Origin: CAZLYF01 sp964586835
Lineage (GTDB): Bacteria > Bacillota > Clostridia > Christensenellales > Aristaeellaceae
Assembly: GCA_964586835.1 (NCBI GenBank)
Contig: CAZPIC010000009.1
Location: forward strand, 1-64,000
DNA: 64,000 nucleotides
Reading direction: 5' to 3'
The notes below the pieces were generated by a model. That model was not told the DNA's origin. It worked only from the letters and a program-made list of their open reading frames with translations, and did not search any database. The translations under genes were made by a program, and so were the position numbers. Within the stretch, counting starts at the first letter, position 1. Each line of letters opens with the position of its first letter. Below are positions 52,043 through 60,931 of the stretch, one piece after another.

Positions 52043-52465
52043 CTCTCGATTCATCATCTGTTGCTGCAGCTGGGATGGGATGTCCAGGAACTGCTTGAGC
52101 GGAAAGCCACGAAAAGACTAAGGGCTTGCTGCGGAATGGCGAGGAAGGATACCGTGGCATCTGGGGAAAGGAGCAGCCGCACGCCCACGAAAAGCACGCA
52201 GCTGCAGACCTTGGTGAGGCAACATCAAGCCAACTCACCACAAGCCAAGCCCATGGGTCGTCCGCGATTTTCTTCATGCGCCGCTCAGCACTGAACCGTG
52301 CATGAAATAGACTTTGTCGATGACGCGGGGAGCGCCGTCCGGAAACTGGAAGATTTCGTCCAGCGCCGCATCGGAGAAGATGAGGAGAACGCACAGCTCC
52401 CCCAGGGTGCAGCGCTCCAGGAGATGGGGTTCGCCAACCATAGTGACAACCAGCTTGTCGCTCAC
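52030..52465 (-). pseudogene. Second, inverted remnant of the transposition ATPase and its tail
   Basis: The minus-strand translation shows KLVVTMVGEPHLLERCTLGEL, then IFSDAALDEIFQFPDG, matching KRVVTTIDESHLLERDTLEDL and IFSDAVLDEIFKVSAS of the 49527-50325 copy. About 165 bp between these blocks is deleted. Reading frames then shift and the tail (to about 52045) matches the tail of the first copy. No transposase part is recognised upstream. Confidence 0.75.
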
Positions 52466-52722
52466 CGAAATATATCAAGCCTGTTCATGATTTGTCCCCA
52501 GCTGTTTGGCACTTCCATAATAAAGCGAAGGCGGCGAACCGCCGCCGCCTCTCGCTTCGAGAAATCTCGTGAATCGTTAGGTCCACCCTTTTTCGTTGCC
52601 TTCTCCTAAACACGGATTGCCGTAACCAGAAGCATACACGAAGTATGTCGATTTTACTGTCCTGGCAGCTCAACCTTTTCAAAGGCCCACACTCTAGGGT
52701 CCCATTAAAAGACGTCAACTGT
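52466..52722. other. Intergenic with G/C hairpin
   Basis: No gene is supported here. A hairpin GGCGGCG, loop AAC, CGCCGCC lies at about 52529-52545, flanked by GCGA and TCGC, between the transposon remnant and the stop codon of the 183-residue secreted protein gene. Confidence 0.45.
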
Positions 52723-53274
52723 TTATTCGTTCGTGATCTGCATGTCGGTCAGGAAATCTATTGCCAGCTGTATCTGTGCGTCTGTGAGTGTAATCCCAGA
52801 AACGCCGGGCTCTATTAAAACAGCAACTTCATAGCCTTTGTAGACCGTGATGATCTCTACATGAGGATCTGCGTCTGATTTCTCTCTAATCAAAATGAGC
52901 TTTGTCCCCATGCCGGTCTCTGTGATCCAGTGTTCCGGTTCGTCATAATGTTCCTGAAAGATAGCGATTAGCTCGCTTACCTCGTCCTCGGCAAAATCGT
53001 TTAGCGTGCGGCCATCGTATAGTTCACTCAGCGCTATGGTGAACATTGCCCGAAGCTCCTGTGGGTCTTCCGGTGTCAGATACGCAAGATAGGTCGTCTG
53101 ATTCACCCACTGCTCTTCATAAGCGTAGCCCTCTGGCACGCGTACAACCACCTGAAAAGCACCACCCATGGTTACTGTCTGTATTCTTTCCTCCGCTATG
53201 ACAGGCAATGAGGCGGTTGTAAGAGCGATAGTGATCATAAACGCTGCCAAAAACAAACAAAGATTTCTTTTCAT
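52723..53274 (-). CDS. Small secreted protein, unknown
   Basis: 183 residues with a signal peptide (about 1-27, ending LPVIA|EE). The mature protein is acidic and alpha/beta, and includes QVVVRVPEGYAYEEQW and FAEDEVSELIAIFQEHYDEPEHW. No cysteine in the mature part and no recognised domain. GGGAGG lies 5 nt before ATG 53274. It lies 46 nt downstream of the SH3-domain gene on the same strand, so the two are probably co-transcribed. Confidence 0.72.
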   Translation of the reverse strand: MKRNLCLFLAAFMITIALTTASLPVIAEERIQTVTMGGAFQVVVRVPEGYAYEEQWVNQTTYLAYLTPEDPQELRAMFTIALSELYDGRTLNDFAEDEVSELIAIFQEHYDEPEHWITETGMGTKLILIREKSDADPHVEIITVYKGYEVAVLIEPGVSGITLTDAQIQLAIDFLTDMQITNE

Positions 53275-53320
53275 AGGAGCCTCCCACTTGCTTTCGTTCT
53301 CTCATCCATTACATATACGA

Positions 53321-53947
53321 TCAGTTTGTAGATCCAACGCCTGAGTTGTCCAGCATGTATTTACGAACCATAAAACCGACCTGGCCTGTTACACGGTCCT
53401 CCACCTGTGCCCATGTGCTATTCTGTGCGATCACATACAGCTCATAACCATTGTAACAACGCTGCATGACATGCACGTCGGTTGAGGGCGCCCAGCGCAT
53501 ATTAACAAAACCACCTGCACGGGAGGGGCGCGCTTTCACCTGGTAGGGTGTGACAGACTGCATCTTCTGAAACTGAGCGTTGACCATTGCCAAGGTGTCA
53601 TCGACTATTTGTGGAGCAGAGGGTTTTTTCTTGGGGGCTGGTTTGTCAAGCACCAGGTAGCGGGTCATGACCCAACCGTCCCTATCTGGAGATCCATAAT
53701 GGATCAGTGCCCAGCTGTCGCTGTCCTCAAAATCAAAAACGACCACGGGTGTCCCATAGGCAATGGTATCGATCACTTGTCCTCCGGGCGCCGAACGGAC
53801 ATTCAAGTTCTTGCCGTTTTCAGTGTAAACAAAAAAGTATGGCGATGCAGCCTGGGAAGGAGGCATGAAGACTAATAGGGTCGCGATGGCAAGCAGCATG
53901 GCGGCTGCCTTTCGGGCACTGCAGTAATTTGTCTTTTCTCTCCTCAT
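53321..53947 (-). CDS. Secreted protein with bacterial SH3 domains
   Basis: 208 residues. Signal peptide about residues 1-34 (ending SQA|ASP). First SH3b domain at about 40-95 (KNLNVRSAPGGQVIDTIAYGTPVVVFD and GWVMTRYL). A linker rich in Pro/Lys follows, then a second SH3b domain at about 140-200 (RAGGFVNMRWAPSTDV and GQVGFMVRKYML). Such domains usually bind cell wall. AGGAGGG lies 8 nt before ATG 53947. A promoter at 53973-54002 is visible. Confidence 0.85.
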   Translation of the reverse strand: MRREKTNYCSARKAAAMLLAIATLLVFMPPSQAASPYFFVYTENGKNLNVRSAPGGQVIDTIAYGTPVVVFDFEDSDSWALIHYGSPDRDGWVMTRYLVLDKPAPKKKPSAPQIVDDTLAMVNAQFQKMQSVTPYQVKARPSRAGGFVNMRWAPSTDVHVMQRCYNGYELYVIAQNSTWAQVEDRVTGQVGFMVRKYMLDNSGVGSTN

Positions 53948-53972
53948 GACAATCACCCTCCTGTTTTTCTTA

Positions 53973-54002
53973 AAAATAGATGACTCACTCATTGCTTGTC
54001 AA
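53973..54002 (-). promoter_or_regulatory. Promoter of the SH3-domain protein gene
   Basis: On the minus strand TTGACA (54002-53997), an 18-nt spacer and TATTTT (53978-53973), about 26 nt before the start codon. Confidence 0.65.
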
Positions 54003-54590
54003 TTCATGACAGACGCACTGGTCTCGAAAAGCGAGAGCCTAAGTCTGTCCACTGACATCAATTCCCTCAGCGTCCGTTACTCACCTGGTTCCTTCTCTCA
54101 ACCCCGCTGATAGGCAAAGGAAGGATACGTTTCGCAAATGAAACCTGAAGCAGAGCGAAAACCAGTCATCTTACTGCCCCAATCCCCATCATCAGGGCCT
54201 CATGGGCATCCTCGACATACCCTGTACCAATCATTCCGGTTCAGCACACCCAGGGCGAACAAGTTGTCTTCCACGTCTTGTGAAATAACTGTCTTGAAGG
54301 TGGATTGATATCACTTTCTTGGCAGCGTCGAGGAAGAACAAACGTTCTCCGCCTCCAACATGGTCAACCGATCATTATTCACCACCCTCATATCTTTCAA
54401 TAAACCCCTATCCATCTCCCCTTTCGCCTTGTATACAATATGCCCAGGCGTGTATTTGGATCGTCTCCCTTAAACTATTTAGCAACATCCATCGCAGTGA
54501 ATTCTAATGAATTTACACAGATTTTCAGGGTTTGGGCGTAGTTGCGAACATCAGTACACTCTTCGTTTCCTATTGGACTTATGAAAACTA
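54003..54590. other. Intergenic, about 590 bp, no intact gene
   Basis: No frame with a ribosome binding site is supported. The minus strand at about 54170-54310 reads through fragments such as VISQDVEDNLFALGVLNRNDW and, in another frame, GYVEDAHEALMMGIGAVR before a stop. This suggests a decayed coding sequence that I cannot identify. Confidence 0.4.
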
Positions 54591-55547
54591 TCAGATGAAA
54601 GGTGCTGCTGCTGCCAATAGTGTTTCAGAAGAAGCGTCTGTGACCACCGCGACAGCCTGATTGATGCCTGCCTCCTCATCAAACCATGTGATCAGTCCCT
54701 CTCCGCCGGGATTGTAGCTGAAAATCGCCTCAAAGGGGCCAATCGACGCAATTTCCCATCTGGACCATGGATGGTGTACCCCAGATACATTCATGGCTTC
54801 AACGCCTTTACGCGTCCAGTAGACCTGCTGCTTGCCTTCCAGCTCATAGCGGACTGCTGCCAGGTAATCGGTACTATTGGTAACAAAGAGGTAATACTGT
54901 GGATTTTCGGCACCCTCGGGCACTTGAGGAGTAAAATCCAGGGCCTTGGTCACAGCCTCAGCATGGGTTTTCTCAGCCCAGGCCAGTATGGGTAGTATGA
55001 TGCCTTCAAGGCCTTCACCAGGCACCTCCGGGGGCTCTTCCTGCTGCCACTCGGCCATATCATTGGCCAAGACCATCAGTTTTTCTAGCGTTGCACCTTC
55101 ATCCATTGAGAAAGAGTAGGTCGAACTCTGCAGGACATCATACCACTGGACAACGCCTGGACCGCCCTCCACAAACATTACACGACCCTCGAATACACCG
55201 ATGTGCATTCCGCGGTCAAAAGCCCAGTCATAGTACATGCCTGAGAGATCCTGCAACTCTTCCGTTTGCGCCCCGCGGAGCACACATCGCACACCATGGT
55301 ATTCGAACATCGCCTGGGCGATGATCACACCGTCAGGATCATCCTTAGGAGCATCAATATAGCTGTAGTCAGCGGTATCCACGTCTCCAGGCAGCGAGGG
55401 CAGAAAGAAGTCTTCACCGGCGGCCTTTTCCGCCCCTTCACGGGTTGTCTCATGGATGGGATTGGGCAAGCCTACTTCCGCTAAAGAAGCTGGAATGAGG
55501 GATGCCAACAAGGTCAGGACAAACAGGAGGCTGATGAGTTTTTTCAT
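54591..55547 (-). CDS. Secreted protein, unknown
   Basis: 318 residues with a signal peptide (about 1-24, ending PASLA|EV). The mature protein is acidic; segments include DYSYIDAPKDDPDGVIIAQAMFEYHGVRCVLRGA and WSRWEIASIGPFEAIFSYNPGGEGLITWFDEEAG. No recognised catalytic motif; the domain looks beta-rich and may be of the kind found in large families of exported Clostridia proteins. ATG 55547 has AAGGAAG 8 nt upstream. A perfect 11-bp inverted repeat lies 25-49 nt before the start. Confidence 0.72.
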   Translation of the reverse strand: MKKLISLLFVLTLLASLIPASLAEVGLPNPIHETTREGAEKAAGEDFFLPSLPGDVDTADYSYIDAPKDDPDGVIIAQAMFEYHGVRCVLRGAQTEELQDLSGMYYDWAFDRGMHIGVFEGRVMFVEGGPGVVQWYDVLQSSTYSFSMDEGATLEKLMVLANDMAEWQQEEPPEVPGEGLEGIILPILAWAEKTHAEAVTKALDFTPQVPEGAENPQYYLFVTNSTDYLAAVRYELEGKQQVYWTRKGVEAMNVSGVHHPWSRWEIASIGPFEAIFSYNPGGEGLITWFDEEAGINQAVAVVTDASSETLLAAAAPFI

Positions 55548-55571
55548 TGGTGACACTTCCTTTCATGCATT

Positions 55572-55596
55572 TTCTGTATCATCAAATGATACAGAA
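55572..55596. promoter_or_regulatory. Perfect 11-bp inverted repeat upstream of the 318-residue secreted protein gene
   Basis: TTCTGTATCAT, 3-nt spacer CAA, ATGATACAGAA. The symmetry and position in the 5' region fit a repressor operator or an mRNA hairpin. No second copy was noticed in the window. Confidence 0.5.
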
Positions 55597-55746
55597 GGGG
55601 AATCGATTTCCTTGAATAATCTGCCTCCAACTTCTGCACCAGTTGGTGAATTCGTAAAGACCGTTCTATAACATACGATTACCATATCGGTCCCGACCGC
55701 ACTGTAACATATGCCAGTGGGGCGTTCAAGCGTAAGTTTTCAATTA

Positions 55747-56325
55747 TTATGCACTATCAATCCCATTCGGTCGTTTTTCTCTTGGGACGCCCGCGTTGTT
55801 TCGGGCGTTTGTGTTGGGAGGCATAGTCAGGTGCACGCCCCGGAGGAATGGGAAATCCATAAGCGTTGCATATCTCCACCTGCGCCCCTGCGAAAGGCGT
55901 GATGTGCTTTGCTTTCCCTGTGTGTTCGATGCACCTGATCGGGCGCATCTCGTCGAGTACCTCAAGTGATGAAGAGAACTGATCTTTGAGTGCTGTCGTC
56001 TTCCAAACATGGCGGAGATGTGAACTGAGGATCAAGCCAACGAATAGGATAAACAGCCTGCCGTTTTTACCTTCTTCGGACCCATTAGCTGTTTGTCGCA
56101 GACCATCTGACTTTTCATCTGTTGAAAGTACTTTTCCTGTTCATCACGCAAGCGGTATGTACAGAAGGTTTCCATCGCGGAGAACTCCAGCTTGTGTGTT
56201 AGGATGGCGGAGAATCCCGAAAGGCGTTTTGCCTTCGCGATCTTCTTTTCATTCTCCTTGTAAGACCGGATCACCCGAGTGACCGGGTCATAGCTGATTT
56301 CGTAGTATTGCTTCGCCAGTTAAAC
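55747..56325 (-). pseudogene. Transposase remnant (IS1634/IS4-like), C-terminal part, frameshifted
   Basis: Minus-strand pieces in two frames: GFSAILTHKLEFSAMETFCTYRLRDEQEKYFQQMK, then after a shift near 56080 LFILFVGLILSSHLRHVWK, SSSLEVLDEMRPIRCIEHTGKAKHITPF and a basic Pro/Lys tail. The conserved order is that of IS4-superfamily transposase C-termini. The N-terminal and catalytic parts are missing. Confidence 0.7.
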
Positions 56326-56329
56326 CTTA

Positions 56330-56760
56330 CGCTAATCCAGAAGCGTAGGTGATCGTATGTGAGAAGAAAAATCCTCGGGTCATGTCAATCTGGCGTTGAA
56401 CGGACTTCAGGTGGAAACGGCCATTGTGCTCGAACTCACTTCCACTGCGGAAACTGAGTCGTTTGCTGATCGCTCGCTTCATGTCGCAGTTGAGCAATTT
56501 GTCTGGGTTGCACTCCGGAACATAGGGGGGGAAATAGAACTCCTCAATCTCATCCCTGTGCTTTACAAGTCATGCTGACACCTTTTTCGCATGATGAATC
56601 CCTGGGTTATCCAGAATCAAAGACACCTTCCTCCTGCTGCCGTAAGCCAAGCATCGCATGAAATCAATGGGTTCATCCATGTTCATGTTGTCCTTTTGCA
56701 GGACAAGCGGAAGCTTCCCGCGGTTGGAAATGGCTCAAATAGTAGCTAAATTTATCCGTG
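56330..56760 (-). pseudogene. IS630-family transposase remnant, C-terminal part
   Basis: Minus-strand translation in shifting frames shows NRGKLPLVLQKDNMNMDEPIDFMRCLAYG, then KVSLILDNPGIHHAKKVSA with the DDE-type second Asp, EIEEFYFPP, and in another frame CNPDKLLNCDMKRAIS. An in-frame stop and a frameshift break it. Order and motifs (LILDN, HHAKKV, PDKLLNCDMK) are those of IS630 transposases. Confidence 0.75.
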
Positions 56761-57172
56761 CCCCTCTCTCTGGTCTTCAAGATGTCCGTACCAGAGAAGG
56801 GATTTCGCCAGACCTTTGCCAATACCCAGCACCTGACCCCGCTGCTACAGCAAATCGAGCGTTTTGCGCTGCGCACCCTGATAAAAGAAGGAAACCATCA
56901 GAAACTCAGGAGCATTCCAGTTCCTTTGAGCCTCTCTGGCATTCCATTCTTCTAGAACTCAGCTTCAAAATGACGTACCGCATTGTCCTGCTTGTGCTCT
57001 GGCTCGCATCTTTTAAGACCGTGAATCATCCAGGGTACATTTTTACCAGCCTAATGAACCATTGTAATGGCCACTTCATATTACTCGAACATATCACATT
57101 GGCCTTTATTCTGCAGAACACGCGGGTCCAGAATGCTGATCCTTTTACAGGCATCCCCTGAACATCTCAAGC
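56761..57172. other. Intergenic, probable further IS debris
   Basis: No intact frame. Sequence continues from the IS630 remnant and may contain its decayed 5' part, but no motif is recognisable. Confidence 0.4.
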
Positions 57173-57209
57173 GGTTGCCGCGCAGTACTCAAGATACTGC
57201 GCGGCAACC
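57173..57209. repeat. Perfect 15-bp inverted repeat downstream of the sugar-binding-protein gene
   Basis: GGTTGCCGCGCAGTA (57173-57187), loop CTCAAGA, TACTGCGCGGCAACC (57195-57209). It lies 12 nt after the stop codon of the gene at 57222. There is no U-run on the minus strand, so it may be a transcript-end stabiliser or a terminator of unusual form. Confidence 0.65.
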
Positions 57210-57221
57210 AAAGAAAAAGTA

Positions 57222-58265
57222 TTATTTAGCTGGTGGATCAAACCTTTCAAGCCATGTATCCATGATCTTCATTGTAGTTTCAAGCTTGAGTTCATCGTAG
57301 ATATCGACATTTTCCTTGGTGACCAGGAAGGAGCCGGAGTCTATCACCTCGGGCTGTCCCTCCTTGTAGATATAGCCATCGACAAGCATTTTTAGGGTGT
57401 AGATACCAATGTACCCCTGTCCCCAAGGATTCTGTGACATTGTGCCGTGCAGGATACCCTCACGGATTGCATCGAGTACAGCGTTGTCCGTATCAATGGC
57501 AACGGCTTTGATGTGGCTGTATTCTGGCTGTACCAGGTATTTCGCCATGGCAACAGACGGGTAGTAGGCCGTTGCGACCATCCCCCCGATTTCAGAGCCA
57601 TAGGCAGCAAGCAGATCGCCAACAGCCGTCATGGAGCCTTCTGCATTATCAATATCGGCAATTGTCTGAAATAATTCTACGTCCGGATACTGTGCGCAGG
57701 CATCGGTGATCGCTTGCAGGCGTCTCACTGTATTTGTGTCGTTAATAGCACCGGTCAGCCCAACAACCTTCCCTTTGCCTTCCATCGCTGTGATGGCGGC
57801 AATCGTACCGTCATAAGCGGACTGGTATACATCGGTAGCCAGGGTGAGCGTACAGTCGCTTGGCAGGTCTGGCGGGCCGCCCATACAGACAACGGGGATG
57901 CCCGCGTCGACCATTTTTGTGATCTGCTCATTGGATGCAGTGGCTTCAGAGGGCATCATCAAAATGCCTTTGCACCCACTGGCGATGAGCGCATCAAGAA
58001 GCTGATTCTGATCATTCTGGATCCAGTCCTGAGGAGTTGAGATGATCAAGTGAAGTTCGATGCCAAGCTCTTCTTCCGCCAGGGTAGCGGCTGGTTCAAC
58101 TGGGTCTGAATAGGGATTGATGCCACCGAAAGAAAAGCCAAATTGGTAATCGCTGGCAGACTTTCCTTCCGTCGGCCCCACAGCGATGTCGATCGCAGCG
58201 GCCAATGCACTTGCTGCACTCATTGCCAGCGCTGTGACCAGTAGGAGACAGAGTAGCTTCTTCAC
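57222..58265 (-). CDS. Sugar ABC transporter substrate-binding protein (RbsB-like)
   Basis: 347 residues, periplasmic-binding-protein-like fold type I. Features: LLDALIASGCKGILMMPSEATASNEQITKMVDAGIPVVCMGG, and GYIGIYTLKMLVDG near the C-terminus. The signal peptide (about 1-22) ends ASALAAA and has no lipobox cysteine at the cleavage site, so it appears to be cleaved by signal peptidase I. GTG 58265 is the start, with AGGAGG 8 nt upstream. It is the last of the four transporter genes, 59 nt after the ATPase. The ligand could be a pentose, polyol or related sugar. Confidence 0.88.
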   Translation of the reverse strand: MKKLLCLLLVTALAMSAASALAAAIDIAVGPTEGKSASDYQFGFSFGGINPYSDPVEPAATLAEEELGIELHLIISTPQDWIQNDQNQLLDALIASGCKGILMMPSEATASNEQITKMVDAGIPVVCMGGPPDLPSDCTLTLATDVYQSAYDGTIAAITAMEGKGKVVGLTGAINDTNTVRRLQAITDACAQYPDVELFQTIADIDNAEGSMTAVGDLLAAYGSEIGGMVATAYYPSVAMAKYLVQPEYSHIKAVAIDTDNAVLDAIREGILHGTMSQNPWGQGYIGIYTLKMLVDGYIYKEGQPEVIDSGSFLVTKENVDIYDELKLETTMKIMDTWLERFDPPAK

Positions 58266-58324
58266 AGTTCTTTCCTCCTGTTTTGCAGGTTTGCCTGCAT
58301 ATTTGAATAACAGCGTTCCCGCCC

Positions 58325-59869
58325 TTATTCCGTGGGGTCAAGTGATCCTGTCACAGGGCGCAGGATGGCCTTCATCACTCTTGCGCTCATGTTTTCGTAG
58401 TTTTTGTCGTTAGCGATCTCGCTTATAATACTTCCTCCACGAAAAACCATCATACGGTCAGAGATTTGTATGAGTTCAGGAAGATCTGACGAGATAAGGA
58501 TAATGGACTTGCCCTGCTGCGCCAAATCGTATATAAGCCTGTGGATTTCAGCCTTTGTTTTCACGTCAATGCCTACCGTTGGCTCGTCTACTATAATAAT
58601 CTCTGGTTTTGTTATGAGACATTTAGCAATACACACTTTTTGCTGATTTCCGCCTGAGAGGCTTGAGACGAGATCGTCTGGGCTCCCCATCTTGATACGG
58701 ATTTGATTTGCGTACTCCACTGTAAGCAAGTGTTCTTTACTATAACTGATAAATTTGAATATTCCTCTAATTGCTTTCAGCGCAACAATTGTTATATTAG
58801 TCGCAATAGAATGCATCAGGAAGAGTCCTTCTTCCTTTCTATTTTCGCTCAGATAGTATATTCCATGCTTTTCAAACGCTTCCTTATATGATCTGATGAA
58901 AACCTTCTGACCATTGACACGCAATTCGCCGCGACGGATGCGATCGATCCCTATGATGCTGCGCGCAAGCTCTGTCCTGCCGGCCCCTACCAAGCCATAC
59001 CATCCAAGGATCTCGCCCTTTTTCAGAGTAAAAGATGCTGGGGTAGGGCTGTATCTTGACGCGATTCCATTCGCTGAAAGCGCTTCTGTCGCTATCTCTT
59101 TGCCACTGGAAGGGAATGTCTGCTTCAGTTCCCGGCTGCCAACCATCATTTCTATCAGTCTATCCCGGGTCAGCTCTTTTGTCGGTATAGCGCCACCGAC
59201 GTTACAGCCATCTCGGATCACATTCACACGATCAGCAATCCTGAAGATCTCCTCCAACTTGTGGCTCACATAAATGATGGAGACATTCTGTTCCTTCAGC
59301 TCGTTGATAATGCCAAGAAGCATATCTACTTCATGGATTGAAATAGAGGCTGTGGGTTCGTCAAGCAGAAGAATATGTGAATTCACGGACAGGGCACGAG
59401 CAATCTCTATAAGTTGCTTATGAGCCGAGGAGAGACCTTCTATGCTGCTGTAAGGATCAAGGTCAAGGCGGACGCGCTGAAGGTAGGCCCTTGCGTCTTC
59501 ATGCAACTGTTTCTTGTTCACCCGTTTAAGAGACCGGCCGCAAATTCTGTCAAAGAAGATGTTTTCCGCAATATCAAAAGTGGAAATCAGATTTCGCTCC
59601 TGATGGACCACGCTTATGCCCAGTTTACCCGCTGTCTGGGGATTTCGTATGTGAAAGGGCTTTCCGTTAACCAGTATAGAGCCTCTATCCGGATACAAAA
59701 CGCCCGTAACACAATTGATCAGCGTGGATTTGCCAGCCCCATTCTCTCCCACCAAAGCCAGAACTTCTCCTAAACGAAGGTCAAGATTGACCGCGTCAAG
59801 AGCCTTGACACCGGGGAAGACTTTGGTCAGATCCCTGAGTTCCAGTACGGTATTGGTCATTTCCACCAC
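58325..59869 (-). CDS. Sugar ABC transporter ATP-binding protein (RbsA/MglA type, two domains)
   Basis: 514 residues with two ABC domains. First: GENGAGKSTLINCVTG, signature variant LSSAHKQLIEIARAL, LLLDEPTASI. Second: degenerate P-loop GLVGAGRTEL, signature LSGGNQQKVCIAKCL, IIVDEPTVGIDV. This pattern is the rule for ribose/galactose importers. GTG 59869 or ATG 59860 are possible starts; the preceding permease stop is 8 nt upstream. It couples ATP hydrolysis to both permeases. Confidence 0.93.
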   Translation of the reverse strand: MVEMTNTVLELRDLTKVFPGVKALDAVNLDLRLGEVLALVGENGAGKSTLINCVTGVLYPDRGSILVNGKPFHIRNPQTAGKLGISVVHQERNLISTFDIAENIFFDRICGRSLKRVNKKQLHEDARAYLQRVRLDLDPYSSIEGLSSAHKQLIEIARALSVNSHILLLDEPTASISIHEVDMLLGIINELKEQNVSIIYVSHKLEEIFRIADRVNVIRDGCNVGGAIPTKELTRDRLIEMMVGSRELKQTFPSSGKEIATEALSANGIASRYSPTPASFTLKKGEILGWYGLVGAGRTELARSIIGIDRIRRGELRVNGQKVFIRSYKEAFEKHGIYYLSENRKEEGLFLMHSIATNITIVALKAIRGIFKFISYSKEHLLTVEYANQIRIKMGSPDDLVSSLSGGNQQKVCIAKCLITKPEIIIVDEPTVGIDVKTKAEIHRLIYDLAQQGKSIILISSDLPELIQISDRMMVFRGGSIISEIANDKNYENMSARVMKAILRPVTGSLDPTE

Positions 59870-59877
59870 TCTTATTC

Positions 59878-60873
59878 CTACTTCCTGATATATCGAAGCC
59901 TGTCGATGGTAACCGCTGCCAGAAGGATAATCCCATAAATCAGAGTATTCCAGTATACGTTCACTTGTAAATGCACAAGACCGTTTGTAATGATCGTCAA
60001 GGACAGCGCGCCCAGAATCGTACCTGGCACATTAATCTTGCCTCCGTTGTTGCGTGTGCCGCCAATGAGAGGCGCGGCGAAAGACATCAGCATCCAGTCG
60101 GCCCCCATATTGGGCTGTGCAGCCTCAATACGTATCATAGCAAGAAGACCTGCCACCGAAGCTATAACAGCCGCAATCATGCTGGAGGCAAAAACAACCC
60201 TGAAACGGGAAACACCATAGAGCTCAGCAGCTTTGTAGTTGGCGCCGAACGATAGCATCTGTCGACCGATGGACAGACTGCGATACATATACATCAAAAG
60301 TGCGGCAATGACGAGCATAATGACGCATGAAGAAGGCAAGCCAAATATCTTTGTGTTCCCGATGGCAAGGAAGGCAGGGTCGAACTTGCCGTTTGGGCCA
60401 TAGTACGGGTTGCCACTCGTAATAATCAGATTGATCCCTTTGAAGATGCTGGAGGTCGCCAGAGTTGTCAGAAAGAAGGCTACGCCAACCCCTCCTGCCC
60501 GGTATATCAGAAGGCCGTTTATCAACCCACAAACCAACCCGGTGGCTAATCCGAGTAAAACTGCCACCGGCCACGAAAAGCCGCCGCGTGACATGGCCCA
60601 TCCAGCGATGATAGCGCTCAGCGCGCCTGTTGAACCAACAGAGAGGTTCAGGCCATTGCAAGCAATGATGATCATCTGTGATAGGCCAATCAGAGCTGTG
60701 ATCGTCATGACGCGCGTCAATGCTTCTATGTTTGGACCGGAAAGATAGTTGGGTTTGGCGATCAGCATTCCAGACAAAAGGATGGTCACAATGATCGCTG
60801 TGGAAAAGGTACTAGACTTCAGCGCCATGCGGCCAGCCCGAACAATGATTGAGGATGTGTTTTTATTCTCCAT
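59878..60873 (-). CDS. Sugar ABC transporter permease (RbsC-like) 1
   Basis: 331 residues, eight to ten membrane helices. Family motifs: GLNLSVGSTGALSAIIAGWAM, NGLLIYRAGGVGVAFFLTTLATSSIFKG and FGANYKAAELYGVSRFRV. It follows the first permease gene by 58 nt and precedes the ATPase by 8 nt. Together with the other permease it probably forms a heterodimeric channel. Confidence 0.92.
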   Translation of the reverse strand: MENKNTSSIIVRAGRMALKSSTFSTAIIVTILLSGMLIAKPNYLSGPNIEALTRVMTITALIGLSQMIIIACNGLNLSVGSTGALSAIIAGWAMSRGGFSWPVAVLLGLATGLVCGLINGLLIYRAGGVGVAFFLTTLATSSIFKGINLIITSGNPYYGPNGKFDPAFLAIGNTKIFGLPSSCVIMLVIAALLMYMYRSLSIGRQMLSFGANYKAAELYGVSRFRVVFASSMIAAVIASVAGLLAMIRIEAAQPNMGADWMLMSFAAPLIGGTRNNGGKINVPGTILGALSLTIITNGLVHLQVNVYWNTLIYGIILLAAVTIDRLRYIRK

Positions 60874-60931
60874 GCGTATTATCCGGCCCTTTCAGAATGG
60901 AAATCACAGGAACCCTCCATAGATGTTGTTG

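Noticed and set aside
54319..54507. 62-residue plus-strand frame
   Set aside because: No ribosome binding site; composition is Pro/Ser-rich noise.
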